Made by a program: the position numbers and the translations under genes
The notes under the pieces: generated by a model
What the model saw: the letters and a program-made list of their open reading frames with translations, nothing else
What the model was told of the DNA's origin: nothing
Database searches by the model: none
Shown: one piece after another, positions 44,092-53,325 of the stretch
Layout: each line of letters opens with the position of its first letter
Numbering within the stretch: the first letter of the stretch is position 1
Assembly (NCBI GenBank): GCA_965276635.1
Contig: CBDIBC010000005.1
Coordinates: 744,001-808,000 of the forward strand
Origin: CBDIBC01 sp965276635
GTDB lineage: Bacteria > Actinomycetota > Acidimicrobiia > Acidimicrobiales > Palsa-688
Reading direction: 5' to 3'
Length of the DNA stretch: 64,000 nucleotides

Positions 44092-45435
44092 TCAGGCGGG
44101 GGTGCCCAGCGACGCGCGGACCACCGCGGCCAGTCGGTCGGCGTGGCCGGCAGCCTCGTCCTCGGTGGCGGCCTCGACCATCACTCGCACCAGCCGCTCG
44201 GTACCGCTGGGGCGCAGCAGCACCCGCCCGCCGTCGCCCAGGGCCGCTTCGGCGGCCCGGACGGCGGTCCACACGTCGCGGGACTGGCCGATGCCGTCCC
44301 GGTCGGCCACCTGCACGTTCCGCAACACTTGGGGGAGGCGCTGCATCACGGCGCCAGCCAGGTCGGCGAGCGGCCGACCGGAGCGTGCGAGCACGTCTAG
44401 GAGCATGAGGCCGGAGAGGACCCCGTCGCCGGTGGTGGCCAGGTCCCGGAAGACGAGATGACCTGACTGCTCGCCACCGAGGGACCAGCCGTGGGCGTCG
44501 AGGGCCTCGAGCACGTACCGGTCCCCGACATCGGTCTGGTGCACCAGGATGCCACTGGCCGCCATGGCCTGGTGGAAGCCCAAGTTCGTCATGACCGTGA
44601 CCGCCACCGTGTCGCCGGCCAGCCGGCCCCGCCGCTGCAGGTCGGTGGCGAAGATGGCGAGCAGGCGGTCGCCGTCCACCACCTGCCCGTCGCCGTCCAC
44701 CGCGATCACCCGGTCGGCGTCCCCGTCGAAGGCCAGTCCGGCCGCGGCCTGGTGGGCGACCACGGACGCGGCCAGGGCTGACGGATCGGTGGAGCCACAG
44801 CCGGCGTTGATGTTCGTCCCGTCCGGGGTGACGCCGATGCGGTCGACGACGTCGGCGCCGGCGGCCTCCAGCACCGGGCCGGCGGTGACGGCCGCGGCGC
44901 CGTGGCCGCAGTCGACGACCACCCGGATGCCGTGCAGGCTCCTCCCCTCGATGCCGGCAGTGACCTGACGCTGGTACCAACCCAGACCGTCGGGATCGGT
45001 GCTGATCTCGCCGACGGCCAGCCCAGAAGGCCCTCGGGTCGGTCCCCTGAGCAGGTCGGCCTCGAGCTCTGCCTCGACGGCGTCGGTCAGCTTCCGCCCG
45101 CCCGTGGCGAACAGCTTGATGCCGTTGTCGGCGAAGGGGTTGTGGGAGGCGGAGACCATGGCCCCCGGAGCGCCGTAGGCGGCCGCCAGGGCGGCCACGC
45201 CCGGCGTGGGGATCACGCCGAGATCCACCACGTTCACGCCTTCTGCGGCCAGACCGGCAGCCAGGGCAGCCTGCAGCATGGGTCCCGACCGGCGGGTGTC
45301 GCGCCCGATGATCCAGTTGCCGCCCGACTGACCCAGCCGCCGGGCGGCAGCCCGACCGAGGGAGACGGCCAGCTCGGCGGTGAGCTCGCTGCCGGCGACG
45401 CCCCGGAGACCGTCGGTGCCGAAGCGGAGCGTCAC
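44092..45435 (-). CDS. glmM: Phosphoglucosamine mutase
   Basis: Converts GlcN-6-P to GlcN-1-P for UDP-GlcNAc synthesis. 447 residues from a GTG. Signatures: RFGTDGLRGVAG, WIIGRDTRRSG, the phosphoserine loop MVSASHNPFADNGIKLFATG, the metal loop LAFDGDADRVIAVD, and the phosphate-binding RVLLRPSGTERLVRVMVEA. Length is normal. Together with rpsI and rplM it keeps the common actinobacterial order rplM-rpsI-glmM. Confidence 0.97.
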   Translation of the reverse strand: MTLRFGTDGLRGVAGSELTAELAVSLGRAAARRLGQSGGNWIIGRDTRRSGPMLQAALAAGLAAEGVNVVDLGVIPTPGVAALAAAYGAPGAMVSASHNPFADNGIKLFATGGRKLTDAVEAELEADLLRGPTRGPSGLAVGEISTDPDGLGWYQRQVTAGIEGRSLHGIRVVVDCGHGAAAVTAGPVLEAAGADVVDRIGVTPDGTNINAGCGSTDPSALAASVVAHQAAAGLAFDGDADRVIAVDGDGQVVDGDRLLAIFATDLQRRGRLAGDTVAVTVMTNLGFHQAMAASGILVHQTDVGDRYVLEALDAHGWSLGGEQSGHLVFRDLATTGDGVLSGLMLLDVLARSGRPLADLAGAVMQRLPQVLRNVQVADRDGIGQSRDVWTAVRAAEAALGDGGRVLLRPSGTERLVRVMVEAATEDEAAGHADRLAAVVRASLGTPA

Positions 45436-45451
45436 CGGCGGTGCCGACCGA

Positions 45452-45856
45452 TCAGCGCTTGGAGTACTGCGGTGCCTTGCGCGCCTTCTTCAGGCCGTAC
45501 TTCTTGGATTCCTTCTCCCGGGCGTCGCGGGTGAGGAAGCCGGCCCGCTTGAGCGCGATGCGCAGGTCGGGCTCGAGCTCGACCAGGGCCCGGGCGATGC
45601 CCAGGCGAAGAGCGCCGGCCTGTCCGGAGATGCCCCCACCGTCCATGGTGGCGTCGACGTCGTAGGCGCCGTCCTTCTCGACCACCCGGAAGGGCTCGGT
45701 GATGATCATCTGGTGCGTGGCCGAGGGGAAGTAGTCGGCGATGGGCCGCTTGTTGACGGTGACGACACTCGTCTCCGCGCCCGTGCCGGGGCGGAAGCGG
45801 ACGCGGGCCACAGCAGCCTTGCGGCGCCCGGTGGATTGGATCAGCGGCTTGGGCAC
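45452..45856 (-). CDS. rpsI: 30S ribosomal protein S9
   Basis: 134 residues. STGRRKAAVARVRFRPGTG, DVDATMDGGGISGQAGALRL, GIARAL and the C-terminal KYGLKKARKAPQYSKR, whose terminal SKR contacts P-site tRNA, identify S9. Co-transcribed with rplM 43 bp upstream. Confidence 0.98.
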   Translation of the reverse strand: MPKPLIQSTGRRKAAVARVRFRPGTGAETSVVTVNKRPIADYFPSATHQMIITEPFRVVEKDGAYDVDATMDGGGISGQAGALRLGIARALVELEPDLRIALKRAGFLTRDAREKESKKYGLKKARKAPQYSKR

Positions 45857-45899
45857 GGGACGGCAGTGCTCCTCAGAGTTGTACGGCGGGGTTCAGGGA

Positions 45900-46352
45900 T
45901 CACGACGCCCGATAGGTCCGGGGGTCGACGGACAGCTTCGACGGGTTCTGCGCCGAATGGGGGTGGGTGGGCCCGGCATAGACCTTGAGCTTGCGGAGCA
46001 TGGACCGGCCGAGCGGACCCTTGGGCAGCATGCCCTTCACCGCCCGGCGAACGGTCTCTTCCGGTTGCTTGTCGAGCAGCTCCCGGTAGGTCTTGGACCG
46101 CAGCCCGCCCGGGTAGCCGGAGTGCCGGTAGGCGAGCTTCTTGTCGGCTTTGTCCGAGGTCATGACGACCTTGGCCGCGTTCAGCACGATGACGTGGTCA
46201 CCGGTGTCGACATGCGGAGCGAAGATGGCCTTGTGCTTGCCCCGCAGCACTCGGGCCACCTCGGTCGCCAGGCGACCGAGGACGGCACCGTCGGCATCCA
46301 CTTCGAACCAGACTCGCTCGATGTCTGCCGGCTTGGGCGTGAAGGTACGCAC
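45900..46352 (-). CDS. rplM: 50S ribosomal protein L13
   Basis: 150 residues. WFEVDADGAVLGRLATEVAR, LRGKHKAIFAPHVDTGDHVI, YRHSGYPGGLRSKTYREL and AVKGMLPKGPLGRSMLRKLK are the L13 core. First gene of the L13-S9-GlmM run. Its leader (46353 to about 46405) carries a GACCCG-CGA-CGGGTC hairpin at 46382-46396 that could be a regulatory element. Confidence 0.98.
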   Translation of the reverse strand: MRTFTPKPADIERVWFEVDADGAVLGRLATEVARVLRGKHKAIFAPHVDTGDHVIVLNAAKVVMTSDKADKKLAYRHSGYPGGLRSKTYRELLDKQPEETVRRAVKGMLPKGPLGRSMLRKLKVYAGPTHPHSAQNPSKLSVDPRTYRAS

Positions 46353-46649
46353 GAAGAGCTTCCTTGAGTAGAACAGTGGCCGACCCGCGACGGGTCAGAG
46401 GACCAAAGGACGAGGATAGGGCCTGGCACCACCCTCTGGCAATCGGCCCTCTGGCAATCGGCCCTCTGGCAATCGGCTCACGCCCCGTCCGATCCTCCGA
46501 CCGCAGCGACGCCGGTCGAGGCGGGCGGACCGGGTCGGTCAGTCTGGTGCCGTCGAGGTAGCCTCAGGTCGTCACGCCGGGCGCCCGGCGCATTAGGCCG
46601 AGCGCCTATCGAACCGGCTCTGGCTCCTCCGAGCGAAGGGACGTCACCC
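46353..46649. other. Divergent intergenic region between rplM and thiM
   Basis: About 300 bp. The rplM side holds the leader hairpin, a promoter and a 15-bp repeat array, listed separately. On the thiM side I looked for a TPP (THI-box) riboswitch and did not find its conserved CTGAGA core; only a GCGCCCGGCGC-type stem is visible. No additional gene is supported. Confidence 0.55.
46413..46476 (-). promoter_or_regulatory. rplM promoter with triplicated -35 element
   Basis: Minus strand: -10 TATCCT (46413-46418), 18-nt spacer, -35 TTGCCA (46437-46442). The -35 lies in the first of three exact 15-bp repeats (46432-46446, 46447-46461, 46462-46476; CCCTCTGGCAATCGG on the plus strand), so TTGCCA recurs at -35 and at two further upstream helical positions. 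Confidence 0.6.
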
Positions 46650-47516
46650 GTGGCCGCCACCCCCGACCCCAGTTCCGTCGGCAGCACCTCCGACCGCCCC
46701 ACCTCCGACCGCCCCACCTCCGACCGCAGCGCGACCTGGGCCGACCCGGAGGTCCGCGCCGGGGCCGCCGCGGTCCGCACTCACCCGCCGCTCGTCCACT
46801 GCATGACCAACATCGTGGTGGCCGGCTTCACCGCCAACGTGCTCCTTGCCGCTGGCGCGTCGCCGGCCATGGTCGAGAACGCCACTGAAGCAGGCCCCTT
46901 TGCCACCATCGCCGGAGCCGTGCTGGTGAACCTCGGCACCCTGACACCGGAGCGAGAGAAGGCCATGGTGATCGCCTCGGCCGAGGCTCGAGCGGCCGGC
47001 GTGCCGTGGGTGCTCGACCCGGTGGCCGTGGGTGCCCTCGCCCACCGCACCAGCCTCGCCGGTCGACTGCTCGACCATGGACCGGCGATCGTGCGGGGCA
47101 ATGCCTCGGAGATCCAGGCTCTGGCCGGAGAAGCCGGTGCCGGCGGTCGGGGAGTCGACTCCCTGGCCGGGTCGGACCAGGCCATCGAGGCCGCCCGCCG
47201 GCTGGCCGACCGCTACGGGTGCGTCGTGGCCGTGAGCGGGGCCGTCGACTATGTCGTCGGCGCCGACGAGATCCGTTCGGTGCCCGGCGGCGACCCCATC
47301 ATGACCACGGTGACAGGAGTTGGTTGCGCCCTCGGCGCGCTGATGGCCGCCCACGCGGCCGTGGCCGCCACCCGGTTCCTGGACGCGGCGACCAGCGCCT
47401 CGGCGTTCCTGGCCGAGGCCGGCACCAGGGCGAAGGCGGCCAGCCGGGGTCCAGGGTCGTTCGCGGTGGCGTTGATCGACGAGATCGATGCCATGAGCAC
47501 CGAAGCATGCCGCTAG
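46650..47516 (+). CDS. thiM: Hydroxyethylthiazole kinase
   Basis: Salvage kinase producing HET-P for thiamine. 288 residues from a GTG. N-terminal 28 residues are low complexity (R-P-T-S-D repeats from a 15-bp duplication). The core has PLVHCMTNIVVAGFTANVLL, the substrate region GASPAMVENATEAGPFATIA, LDPVAVGALAHRT, GNASEIQALAGE and the ATP-binding TVTGVGCALGALMAAHAAV, where the cysteine follows the anion hole as in ThiM. First of three thiamine genes. Confidence 0.94.
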   Translation: MAATPDPSSVGSTSDRPTSDRPTSDRSATWADPEVRAGAAAVRTHPPLVHCMTNIVVAGFTANVLLAAGASPAMVENATEAGPFATIAGAVLVNLGTLTPEREKAMVIASAEARAAGVPWVLDPVAVGALAHRTSLAGRLLDHGPAIVRGNASEIQALAGEAGAGGRGVDSLAGSDQAIEAARRLADRYGCVVAVSGAVDYVVGADEIRSVPGGDPIMTTVTGVGCALGALMAAHAAVAATRFLDAATSASAFLAEAGTRAKAASRGPGSFAVALIDEIDAMSTEACR

Positions 47517-47521
47517 TCAGG

Positions 47522-48187
47522 ATGCCCGCTCTTGTGGATCATCGCTTGCACCTGGTGACCGACAGCCGCCTCTGCATCGACGCCGGGGTGACCGCAACCG
47601 TGGCCCGCGCCGTCACCGGCGGCGTCACCGTCGTCCAGGTGCGCGACCCGTTCGCGTCCACCCGGGCGGTCGTGGCCCTGACCCGGGCCGTTGCCGGCGT
47701 CGTCGAGGGGACGGGCATCCCCGTGATCGTCAACGACCGCATCGACGTCGCCCTGGCCACCGGTGTCGCCGGTGTCCACCTCGGGCAGTCCGATCTGCCT
47801 CCCGACGACGCCCGCCGGCTGGCCACGGCGGCGGGACGGACCGACCTGGTGATCGGCTGGTCGGTGGCCGCCGCCGAGAACCTGGCGGCGCTGGCCGCCC
47901 TTCCCCCGGGGACGGTCGACTATCTCGGGGTGGGCCCGGTCTTCCCCACCGCCACCAAGCCCGACGCCGGAGCTGCCATCGGCGCCGAGCGGCTGGCTGC
48001 CATCTGCCGGTCGGTCTCGCTACCCGTCGTGGCGATCGGGGGGATCACCGCGGCCAACGCACACACCTGCCGGGCGGCCGGCGCGGCCGGCGTGGCCGTC
48101 GTGTCTGCCATCTGCGGGCAACCGGATCCGACCGGCGCCGCCCGCGCCTTCGCGCTGGCGGACAGGGCGCAAGGGTGCGGCCGGTGA
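47522..48187 (+). CDS. thiE: Thiamine-phosphate synthase
   Basis: Joins HMP-PP and HET-P. 221 residues from the ATG 47522 (an ATG at 47507, overlapping thiM, is the alternative). TIM-barrel signs: HRLHLVTDSRLC, VTVVQVRDPFASTRAVV, IPVIVNDRIDVALATGVAGV, HLGQSDLP, VDYLGVGPVFPTATKPDAG and VVAIGGITAAN. VQVRDP replaces the usual V-Q-x-R-x-K, so the lysine normally following the arginine is missing (D-P-F instead). Confidence 0.92.
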   Translation: MPALVDHRLHLVTDSRLCIDAGVTATVARAVTGGVTVVQVRDPFASTRAVVALTRAVAGVVEGTGIPVIVNDRIDVALATGVAGVHLGQSDLPPDDARRLATAAGRTDLVIGWSVAAAENLAALAALPPGTVDYLGVGPVFPTATKPDAGAAIGAERLAAICRSVSLPVVAIGGITAANAHTCRAAGAAGVAVVSAICGQPDPTGAARAFALADRAQGCGR

Positions 48188-48993
48188 CCACCCCGCCCGT
48201 CGTGCTCGCCGTCGCAGGGTCGGACTCCGGCGCCGGTGCCGGCGTGCAGGCGGACATGAAAGCGTGCGCGGCGCTGGGCGTGTTCGCCACCACGGCCGTC
48301 ACCGCCCTGACCGCGCAGAACACCCTCGGCGTCCGGGGTCTGCACGCCGCACCGACGTCGTTCGTGCTCACCCAGGTCGAGGCGGTATTGGACGACTTCG
48401 ACGTGCGAGCTGTGAAGACCGGGATGCTGGCCTCGGCGGCCACGGTCGAGGCGGTCTCCGACCTGGCGGCGGCGGGCCGCCTCCCGAACCTCGTCGTCGA
48501 CCCGGTCATGGTGTCGTCGTCGGGTGACCGGCTCCTCGATGTCGAGGCGGAGCGCCTGTACGTCGACCGGCTGCTGCCGTTGGCCCGGGTGGCCACGCCG
48601 AACCTGCACGAGGCCGGCGTCCTCCTCGGCCGCCAGCTGCACACGCTGGCCGACCAGCGCGCCGCCGCCGAGGACCTGGCCGGGCTGGGCATCGACGTGA
48701 TGGTCGTCAAGGGCGGTCACGCCACCGCCGACACGCCGGGGGAGGCCATCGACGTGGTAGTGATCGGCGGTCGGACGCTCGAACGCCGGGCGCAGCGCGT
48801 CGACACCAGGCACAACCATGGCTCCGGCTGCTCGTTCGCCTCGGCCGTCGCCGCCGGGCTCGCCCTCGGGCGCGATCCCCTCATGGCGGTCGACGACGCC
48901 AAGCGGTTCGTGCACCGGGCCATCGCCGGCGGCGCGCGCTGGACGCTCGGCGCCGGCCGGGGCCCGTTGGACCATTTCGGCTGGGAGCGCTGA
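48184..48993 (+). CDS. thiD: Hydroxymethylpyrimidine / phosphomethylpyrimidine kinase
   Basis: Two-step phosphorylation of HMP to HMP-PP. 269 residues from the GTG 48184, overlapping the thiE stop as GTGA. Signatures: VLAVAGSDSGAGAGVQADMK, ALGVFATTAVTALTAQNTLG, VKTGMLASAATVEAV, VVDPVMVSSSGDRLL, TPNLHEAGVLLG, VVKGGHATADTPGEAID and NHGSGCSFASAVAAGLALG. With thiM and thiE this forms a salvage operon lacking thiC and thiG. Confidence 0.95.
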   Translation: MTTPPVVLAVAGSDSGAGAGVQADMKACAALGVFATTAVTALTAQNTLGVRGLHAAPTSFVLTQVEAVLDDFDVRAVKTGMLASAATVEAVSDLAAAGRLPNLVVDPVMVSSSGDRLLDVEAERLYVDRLLPLARVATPNLHEAGVLLGRQLHTLADQRAAAEDLAGLGIDVMVVKGGHATADTPGEAIDVVVIGGRTLERRAQRVDTRHNHGSGCSFASAVAAGLALGRDPLMAVDDAKRFVHRAIAGGARWTLGAGRGPLDHFGWER

Positions 48994-49324
48994 GCCAGCA
49001 GGCATCATCGTTCGCGCGGTAACCCAGGGACGTCCCTCGGCAAACGCGCCAACGATGGCCGCGCGGCCCGCCGGCCCGACACCCGCCGCCTTTTGCAGCA
49101 CCCGACCCGCCGCCCAGACCCCGCCCCGCCGGCCCGCCGGCCCGCCGGCCCGCCGGCCCGCCGGCCCGCCGGCCCGACCCCTCGCCGGCACCCGGCACCC
49201 GCCCGGCGGCACCCAGCACCAGGTACCCGCCGGCCCCACGGGGCACCCGGCACCCGCCCGGCACCATCCGGCACCCGCCGGCCCAGGCCGCTCGCCGCAC
49301 CACCCGACCCCGGGGTGTAGAACG
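48994..49324. repeat. GC-rich low-complexity region with 8-bp CCCGCCGG array
   Basis: 331 bp between thiD and the formate dehydrogenase gene. About 49127-49180 is a run of CCCGCCGG units (six or more copies); the rest repeats CACCCGGCACCCG-type phrases. No gene, riboswitch or convincing promoter is seen; the start codon at 49325 lacks a clear SD. It separates the thiamine operon from the fdh operon. Confidence 0.7.
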
Positions 49325-52300
49325 ATGTCGATGGGAATGCGCAAGGTCATCGCCGCCTGGCCGGCGCGGCGCCAGCTGGCCGGGCCCGATCGCCTGGGGA
49401 TGCAGGAGGCGGCCGCGTCCGGGCGCAGCCGGAGCCTGCGCCCGCGGACGGAGGAAGCCGACCGGGTGGTGGCATCGGTGTGCCCCTACTGCGCGGTGGG
49501 GTGCGGCCAACGGGTGTACGTCAGCGACGGGCGGATCACCCAGATCGAGGGCGATCCGGACAGCCCGGTGTCGCGTGGTCGGCTGTGCCCGAAGGGGTCG
49601 GCGACCAAGAGCCTGGTCACCGAGGGCCGCCTCGATCGGGTGCGGTACCGGCGCCCGTTCGCCACGGTGTGGGAGGACCTGGATCTGGACACGGCGATGG
49701 ACATGATCGCCGACCGGGTCATCGAGACCCGGGCCAGGACCTGGGAGGAGGACCATCCCGACCACGGGCGGCTACGGCGCACCATGGGCATCGCCAGCCT
49801 GGGAGGAGCGACCCTCGACAACGAGGAGAACTACCTCATGAAGAAGCTGTACACCGCCCTCGGGGCCATCCAGATCGAGAACCAGGCCCGCATATGACAC
49901 TCGGCCAGCGTCCCCAGTTTGGGGACATCGTTCGGTAGAGGAGCGGCCACCGGGTTTCAGCAGGACCTGGCCAACGCCGACTGCATCGTCATCCAGGGCT
50001 CGAACATGGCCGAGTGCCACCCGGTCGGGTTCCAGTGGGTGATGGAGGCCAAGGCCAGGGGCGCCACGGTGATCCATGTCGACCCGCGGTTCACCCGCAC
50101 GAGCGCGGTGGCCGACCAGCACGTGTCCATCCGCGCCGGGTCCGACATCGCGTTCCTGGGCGGCCTGGTCCGCTACGTCATGGAGAACGAACGCCACTTC
50201 CACGAGTACGTGGTGGCGTACACCAACGCGTCGGTGATCATCGACGAGCGGTACCGGGACACCGAGGACCTCGACGGCCTCTTCTCCGGCTTCGACCCCG
50301 AGACGCGCAGCTACGATCCGGCCAGCTGGCAGTACGACGGGCGCCAGGCGCCGGCCGCCGCCGGCCGGCGCGCCCACGGGGCGGGCGGCGGCGAGCGGCA
50401 CGGCTCGGGGGGTGCCAGCCCGGGCGAGGCGCCCGACGGCAGCGATGTCCCGACCGATCCGACGCTGCGGGACCCGCGCTGCGTATGGCAGATCCTCCGG
50501 CGCCACTTCGCCCGCTACACCCCCGAGATGGTGGCCCAGACGTGCGGGGTGCCCCCCGGCGAGTTCGAGCGGGTGGCCGAGGCCATCTGTGCGAACTCCA
50601 ACCCGGAGCGCACGACGGCCTTCGTGTACTCGGTCGGCTGGACGCACCATACCGTCGGCGTGCAGTACATCCGCACCGCGTCGATCCTGCAGCTGTTGCT
50701 GGGGAACATCGGCCGGCCCGGCGGCGGCATCCTGGCCCTGCGCGGCCATGCCAGCATCCAGGGCTCGACCGACATCCCCACGCTCTACGACCTGCTGCCC
50801 GGCTACCTGCCCATGCCTCATGCGGGTGTGGACACCGACCTGGACACCTATCTGGCGAACAACGGGGCCGATGCCGGCTACTGGGCCCACATGGACGCCT
50901 ACATGGTGTCGTTGCTGAAGGCTTGGTGGGGGGATGCAGCCAGCGCCGCCAACGAGTTCGGCTACCAGTGGCTGCCTCGCCTCACCGGTGACCATTCGAC
51001 CTACCAGAGCACCCTGGGGATGCTCGACGGGTCGGTGAAGGGCTTCTTCGTGGTCGGGGAGAACCCGGCGACGGGCACCGCGAACGGGCGCATGCAGCGC
51101 GCCGCGCTGGCCAACCTGGACTGGCTGGTGGTGCGGGACTTCTCGGAGATCGAGACAGCCGCGTTCTGGCACGACGGCCCGGAGATCGCCACCGGGGAGA
51201 TGCGGACCGACGAGATCGGCACCGAGGTGTTCCTGATGCCGGCGGCCGCCCACACCGAGAAGGATGGGAGCGTCACCAACACCCAGCGCATGCTGCAGTG
51301 GCACCACCAGGCCGTGGAGCCGGCCGGCGACACCCGCAGCGAGCTGTGGTTCTACTACCACCTGGGCCGCATCATCCGGGAGAAGCTGGCCGCCGTCGAC
51401 GCGCCCGACTCCCGTGACGAGCCGGTGCTGCGCCTCACCTGGGACTACCCGACGCACGGCCCGAACGCCGATCCGAGCGCCGATGCGGTGCTGGCGGAGA
51501 TCAACGGCGCCGGCTCGGAGGGGCCCATCTCCACGTACATGACGTTGGCGGCGGACGGTTCCACCGCGAGCGGCTGCTGGATCTATGCGGGCGCCTACGC
51601 CGACGGCGTGAACCAGGTGGCCCGGCGCACGCCCGGCTCGCAGCAGAGCTGGGTGGCGCCGGACTGGGGATGGGCGTGGCCGTTGAACCGGCGGATCCTC
51701 TACAACCGGGCGTCGGCCCGACCCGACGGGTCGCCGTGGTCGGAGCGCAAGCGCTATGTCTGGTGGGATGCCGAGGACGGGCGCTGGACCGGCCACGACG
51801 TGCCCGACTTCAAGGTGACCATGAGACCCGACCACCGCCCCGGCCCGGCCGATACCGCCGAGGACGCCCTGCGCGGCGACGCGCCGTTCGTCATGCAGAG
51901 CGACGGACTGGGCTGGTTGTTCGCCCCGAACGGTTTGCTCGACGGCCCGCTGCCTGCCCACTACGAGCCCCACGAGTCGCCGGTGCCGAACCCGCTGTAC
52001 GGCCAGCAGTCGAACCCGACGCGCCAGATCCTCGAGCACCACCTGAACCGGTCGAACCCGCCGGTGAACCCGGCCTATCCGTACGTGTTCGCCACCTACC
52101 GCCTGACCGAGCACCACACCGCCGGCGGCATGAGCCGGTCGCTGCCGTACCTGTCGGAGCTCCAACCAGAGTTCTTCTGCGAGGTGAGCCCACAGTTGGC
52201 AAAGGAGCGGGACCTGGTGAACGGGGGGTGGGCCACGATCGTGACCGCCCGCACGGCGATCGAGGCGCGCGTGCTGGTCACCGATCGGATGCGACCCCTC

Positions 52301-52555
52301 CGTCTCGGGGATCGCACCGTCCACCAGGTGGGGTTGCCGTACCACTGGGGCTGGCGGGGGCTGAGCACCGGCGACGCCGCCAACGACCTGCTCGGCGGCG
52401 TGCTCGACGCCAATGTCCACATCCCGGAGTCGAAGGTGGCCAGCTGCGACATCGTCGCGGGGCGGCGACCGACCGGCAGCGCGCTGCGGACCTTCGTCGA
52501 GGAGCACTACCGCCGGGCCACGAGCGAGGAGACCACGAGCGAGGAGACATCGTGA
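49325..52555 (+). CDS. fdhA: Selenocysteine-containing formate dehydrogenase catalytic subunit
   Basis: Molybdopterin (bis-MGD) formate dehydrogenase, 1076 residues when the in-frame TGA at 49895-49897 is read as Sec191. Cluster ligands C53, C56, C60, C88 (CPYCAVGCGQ ... RGRLCPKG). Around the TGA the frame reads NQARI-U-HSASVPSL then TSFGRGAATG, aligning with A-R-V-U-H-G-P-T-V-A-S-L ... F-G-R-G of E. coli FdnG/FdoG, including the histidine after Sec. Downstream: HPVGFQWVMEAKARG, HVDPRFTRTSA, NIGRPGGGILALRGHASIQG, GENPATGTANG. No twin-arginine signal is seen, so a cytoplasmic location is inferred. Oxidises formate to CO2; co-transcribed with the FeS and NrfD-like genes. Confidence 0.92.
49895..49926 (+). 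promoter_or_regulatory. Selenocysteine TGA and candidate SECIS hairpin
   Basis: TGA (49895-49897), 12 nt, then GTCCCC-AGTTT-GGGGAC (49910-49926): a 6-bp perfect stem with a 5-nt loop at the distance from UGA expected for bacterial SelB-binding SECIS elements. The loop contains a G-U pair of bases as in known SECIS loops. The hairpin lies in coding sequence (V-P-S-L-G-T). Confidence 0.8.
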
Positions 52556-53325
52556 GCACCGAGGGTTCCACCCGGATGGGCTTCTTCACTGACACGTCGG
52601 TGTGCATCGGTTGCAAGGCCTGCGAGGTGGCGTGCAAGGAGTGGAACGACATCCCTGCCGACGGGCTGAACTTCCTGGCCAGCTCCTACGACAACACCGG
52701 TGCGCTGTCGGCCGACACGTGGCGCCATGTGGCATTCGTGGAGCGGCCGCAGGCGGACAGCGGGATCCGGTGGCTGATGAGCTCGGATGTGTGCAAGCAC
52801 TGCACGTCGGCGGCCTGCCTGGAGGTGTGCCCGACGGGTGCGCTGTTCCGCACGGAGTTCGAGACCGTCGTGGTGCAGCCCGACATCTGCAACGGTTGCG
52901 GCTACTGCATCTCGGCCTGCCCCTATGGCGTGATCGACCAACGGAAGGGCGACGGTCGGGTGTGGAAGTGCACGCTCTGCTACGACCGCCTGAAGGGCGA
53001 CCTGACGCCGGCGTGCGCCCAGGCGTGCCCTACGGAGTCGATCCAGTTCGGTCCGCTCGAGGAGCTGCGCCAGCGCGCCGCCGGCCGCCTCACGGCGCTG
53101 CACGGGCAGGGCGTGGCCGAGGCCCGCCTCTACGGCGAGGACCCGAACGACGGGGTGGGCGGCCAGGGGGCGTTCTTCCTGCTGCTCGACGAGCCCGAGG
53201 TGTACGGGCTGCCGCCGGCACCGGTGTCGACGACGCGCCACTTGCCCCAGATGTGGCGGACGGCGGCCACGGCAGCCGCAGGGCTGCTGGGCCTGGTCGC
53301 GTTGAGCCTGCGCGGGAAGCGCTGA
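52552..53325 (+). CDS. fdhB: Formate dehydrogenase iron-sulfur (beta) subunit
   Basis: Carries electrons from the catalytic subunit. 257 residues; GTG overlaps the fdhA stop as GTGA. Four cysteine clusters of the ferredoxin type: VCIGCKACEVACKEWND, VCKHCTSAACLEVCPTGALF, ICNGCGYCISACPYGV and KCTLCYDRLKGDLTPACAQA (continuing CP). The C-terminal region ends in one hydrophobic segment (TAATAAAGLLGLVALSLRGK) that would anchor it to the membrane, as in FdnH/FdoH. Confidence 0.95.
   Translation: MSTEGSTRMGFFTDTSVCIGCKACEVACKEWNDIPADGLNFLASSYDNTGALSADTWRHVAFVERPQADSGIRWLMSSDVCKHCTSAACLEVCPTGALFRTEFETVVVQPDICNGCGYCISACPYGVIDQRKGDGRVWKCTLCYDRLKGDLTPACAQACPTESIQFGPLEELRQRAAGRLTALHGQGVAEARLYGEDPNDGVGGQGAFFLLLDEPEVYGLPPAPVSTTRHLPQMWRTAATAAAGLLGLVALSLRGKR

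Noticed and set aside
46560..46649. TPP riboswitch before thiM
   Set aside because: No CTGAGA/ACCTGA THI-box core is present in the leader.
49325..49897. Formate dehydrogenase broken by a premature stop (pseudogene)
   Set aside because: The stop is a TGA exactly at the Sec position of the family, the frame continues intact for over 880 codons, and a hairpin follows at SECIS distance.
49772..52507. A 911-codon open frame antisense to formate dehydrogenase
   Set aside because: It is the reverse shadow of fdhA with no recognisable domain; the sense strand has all the family motifs.
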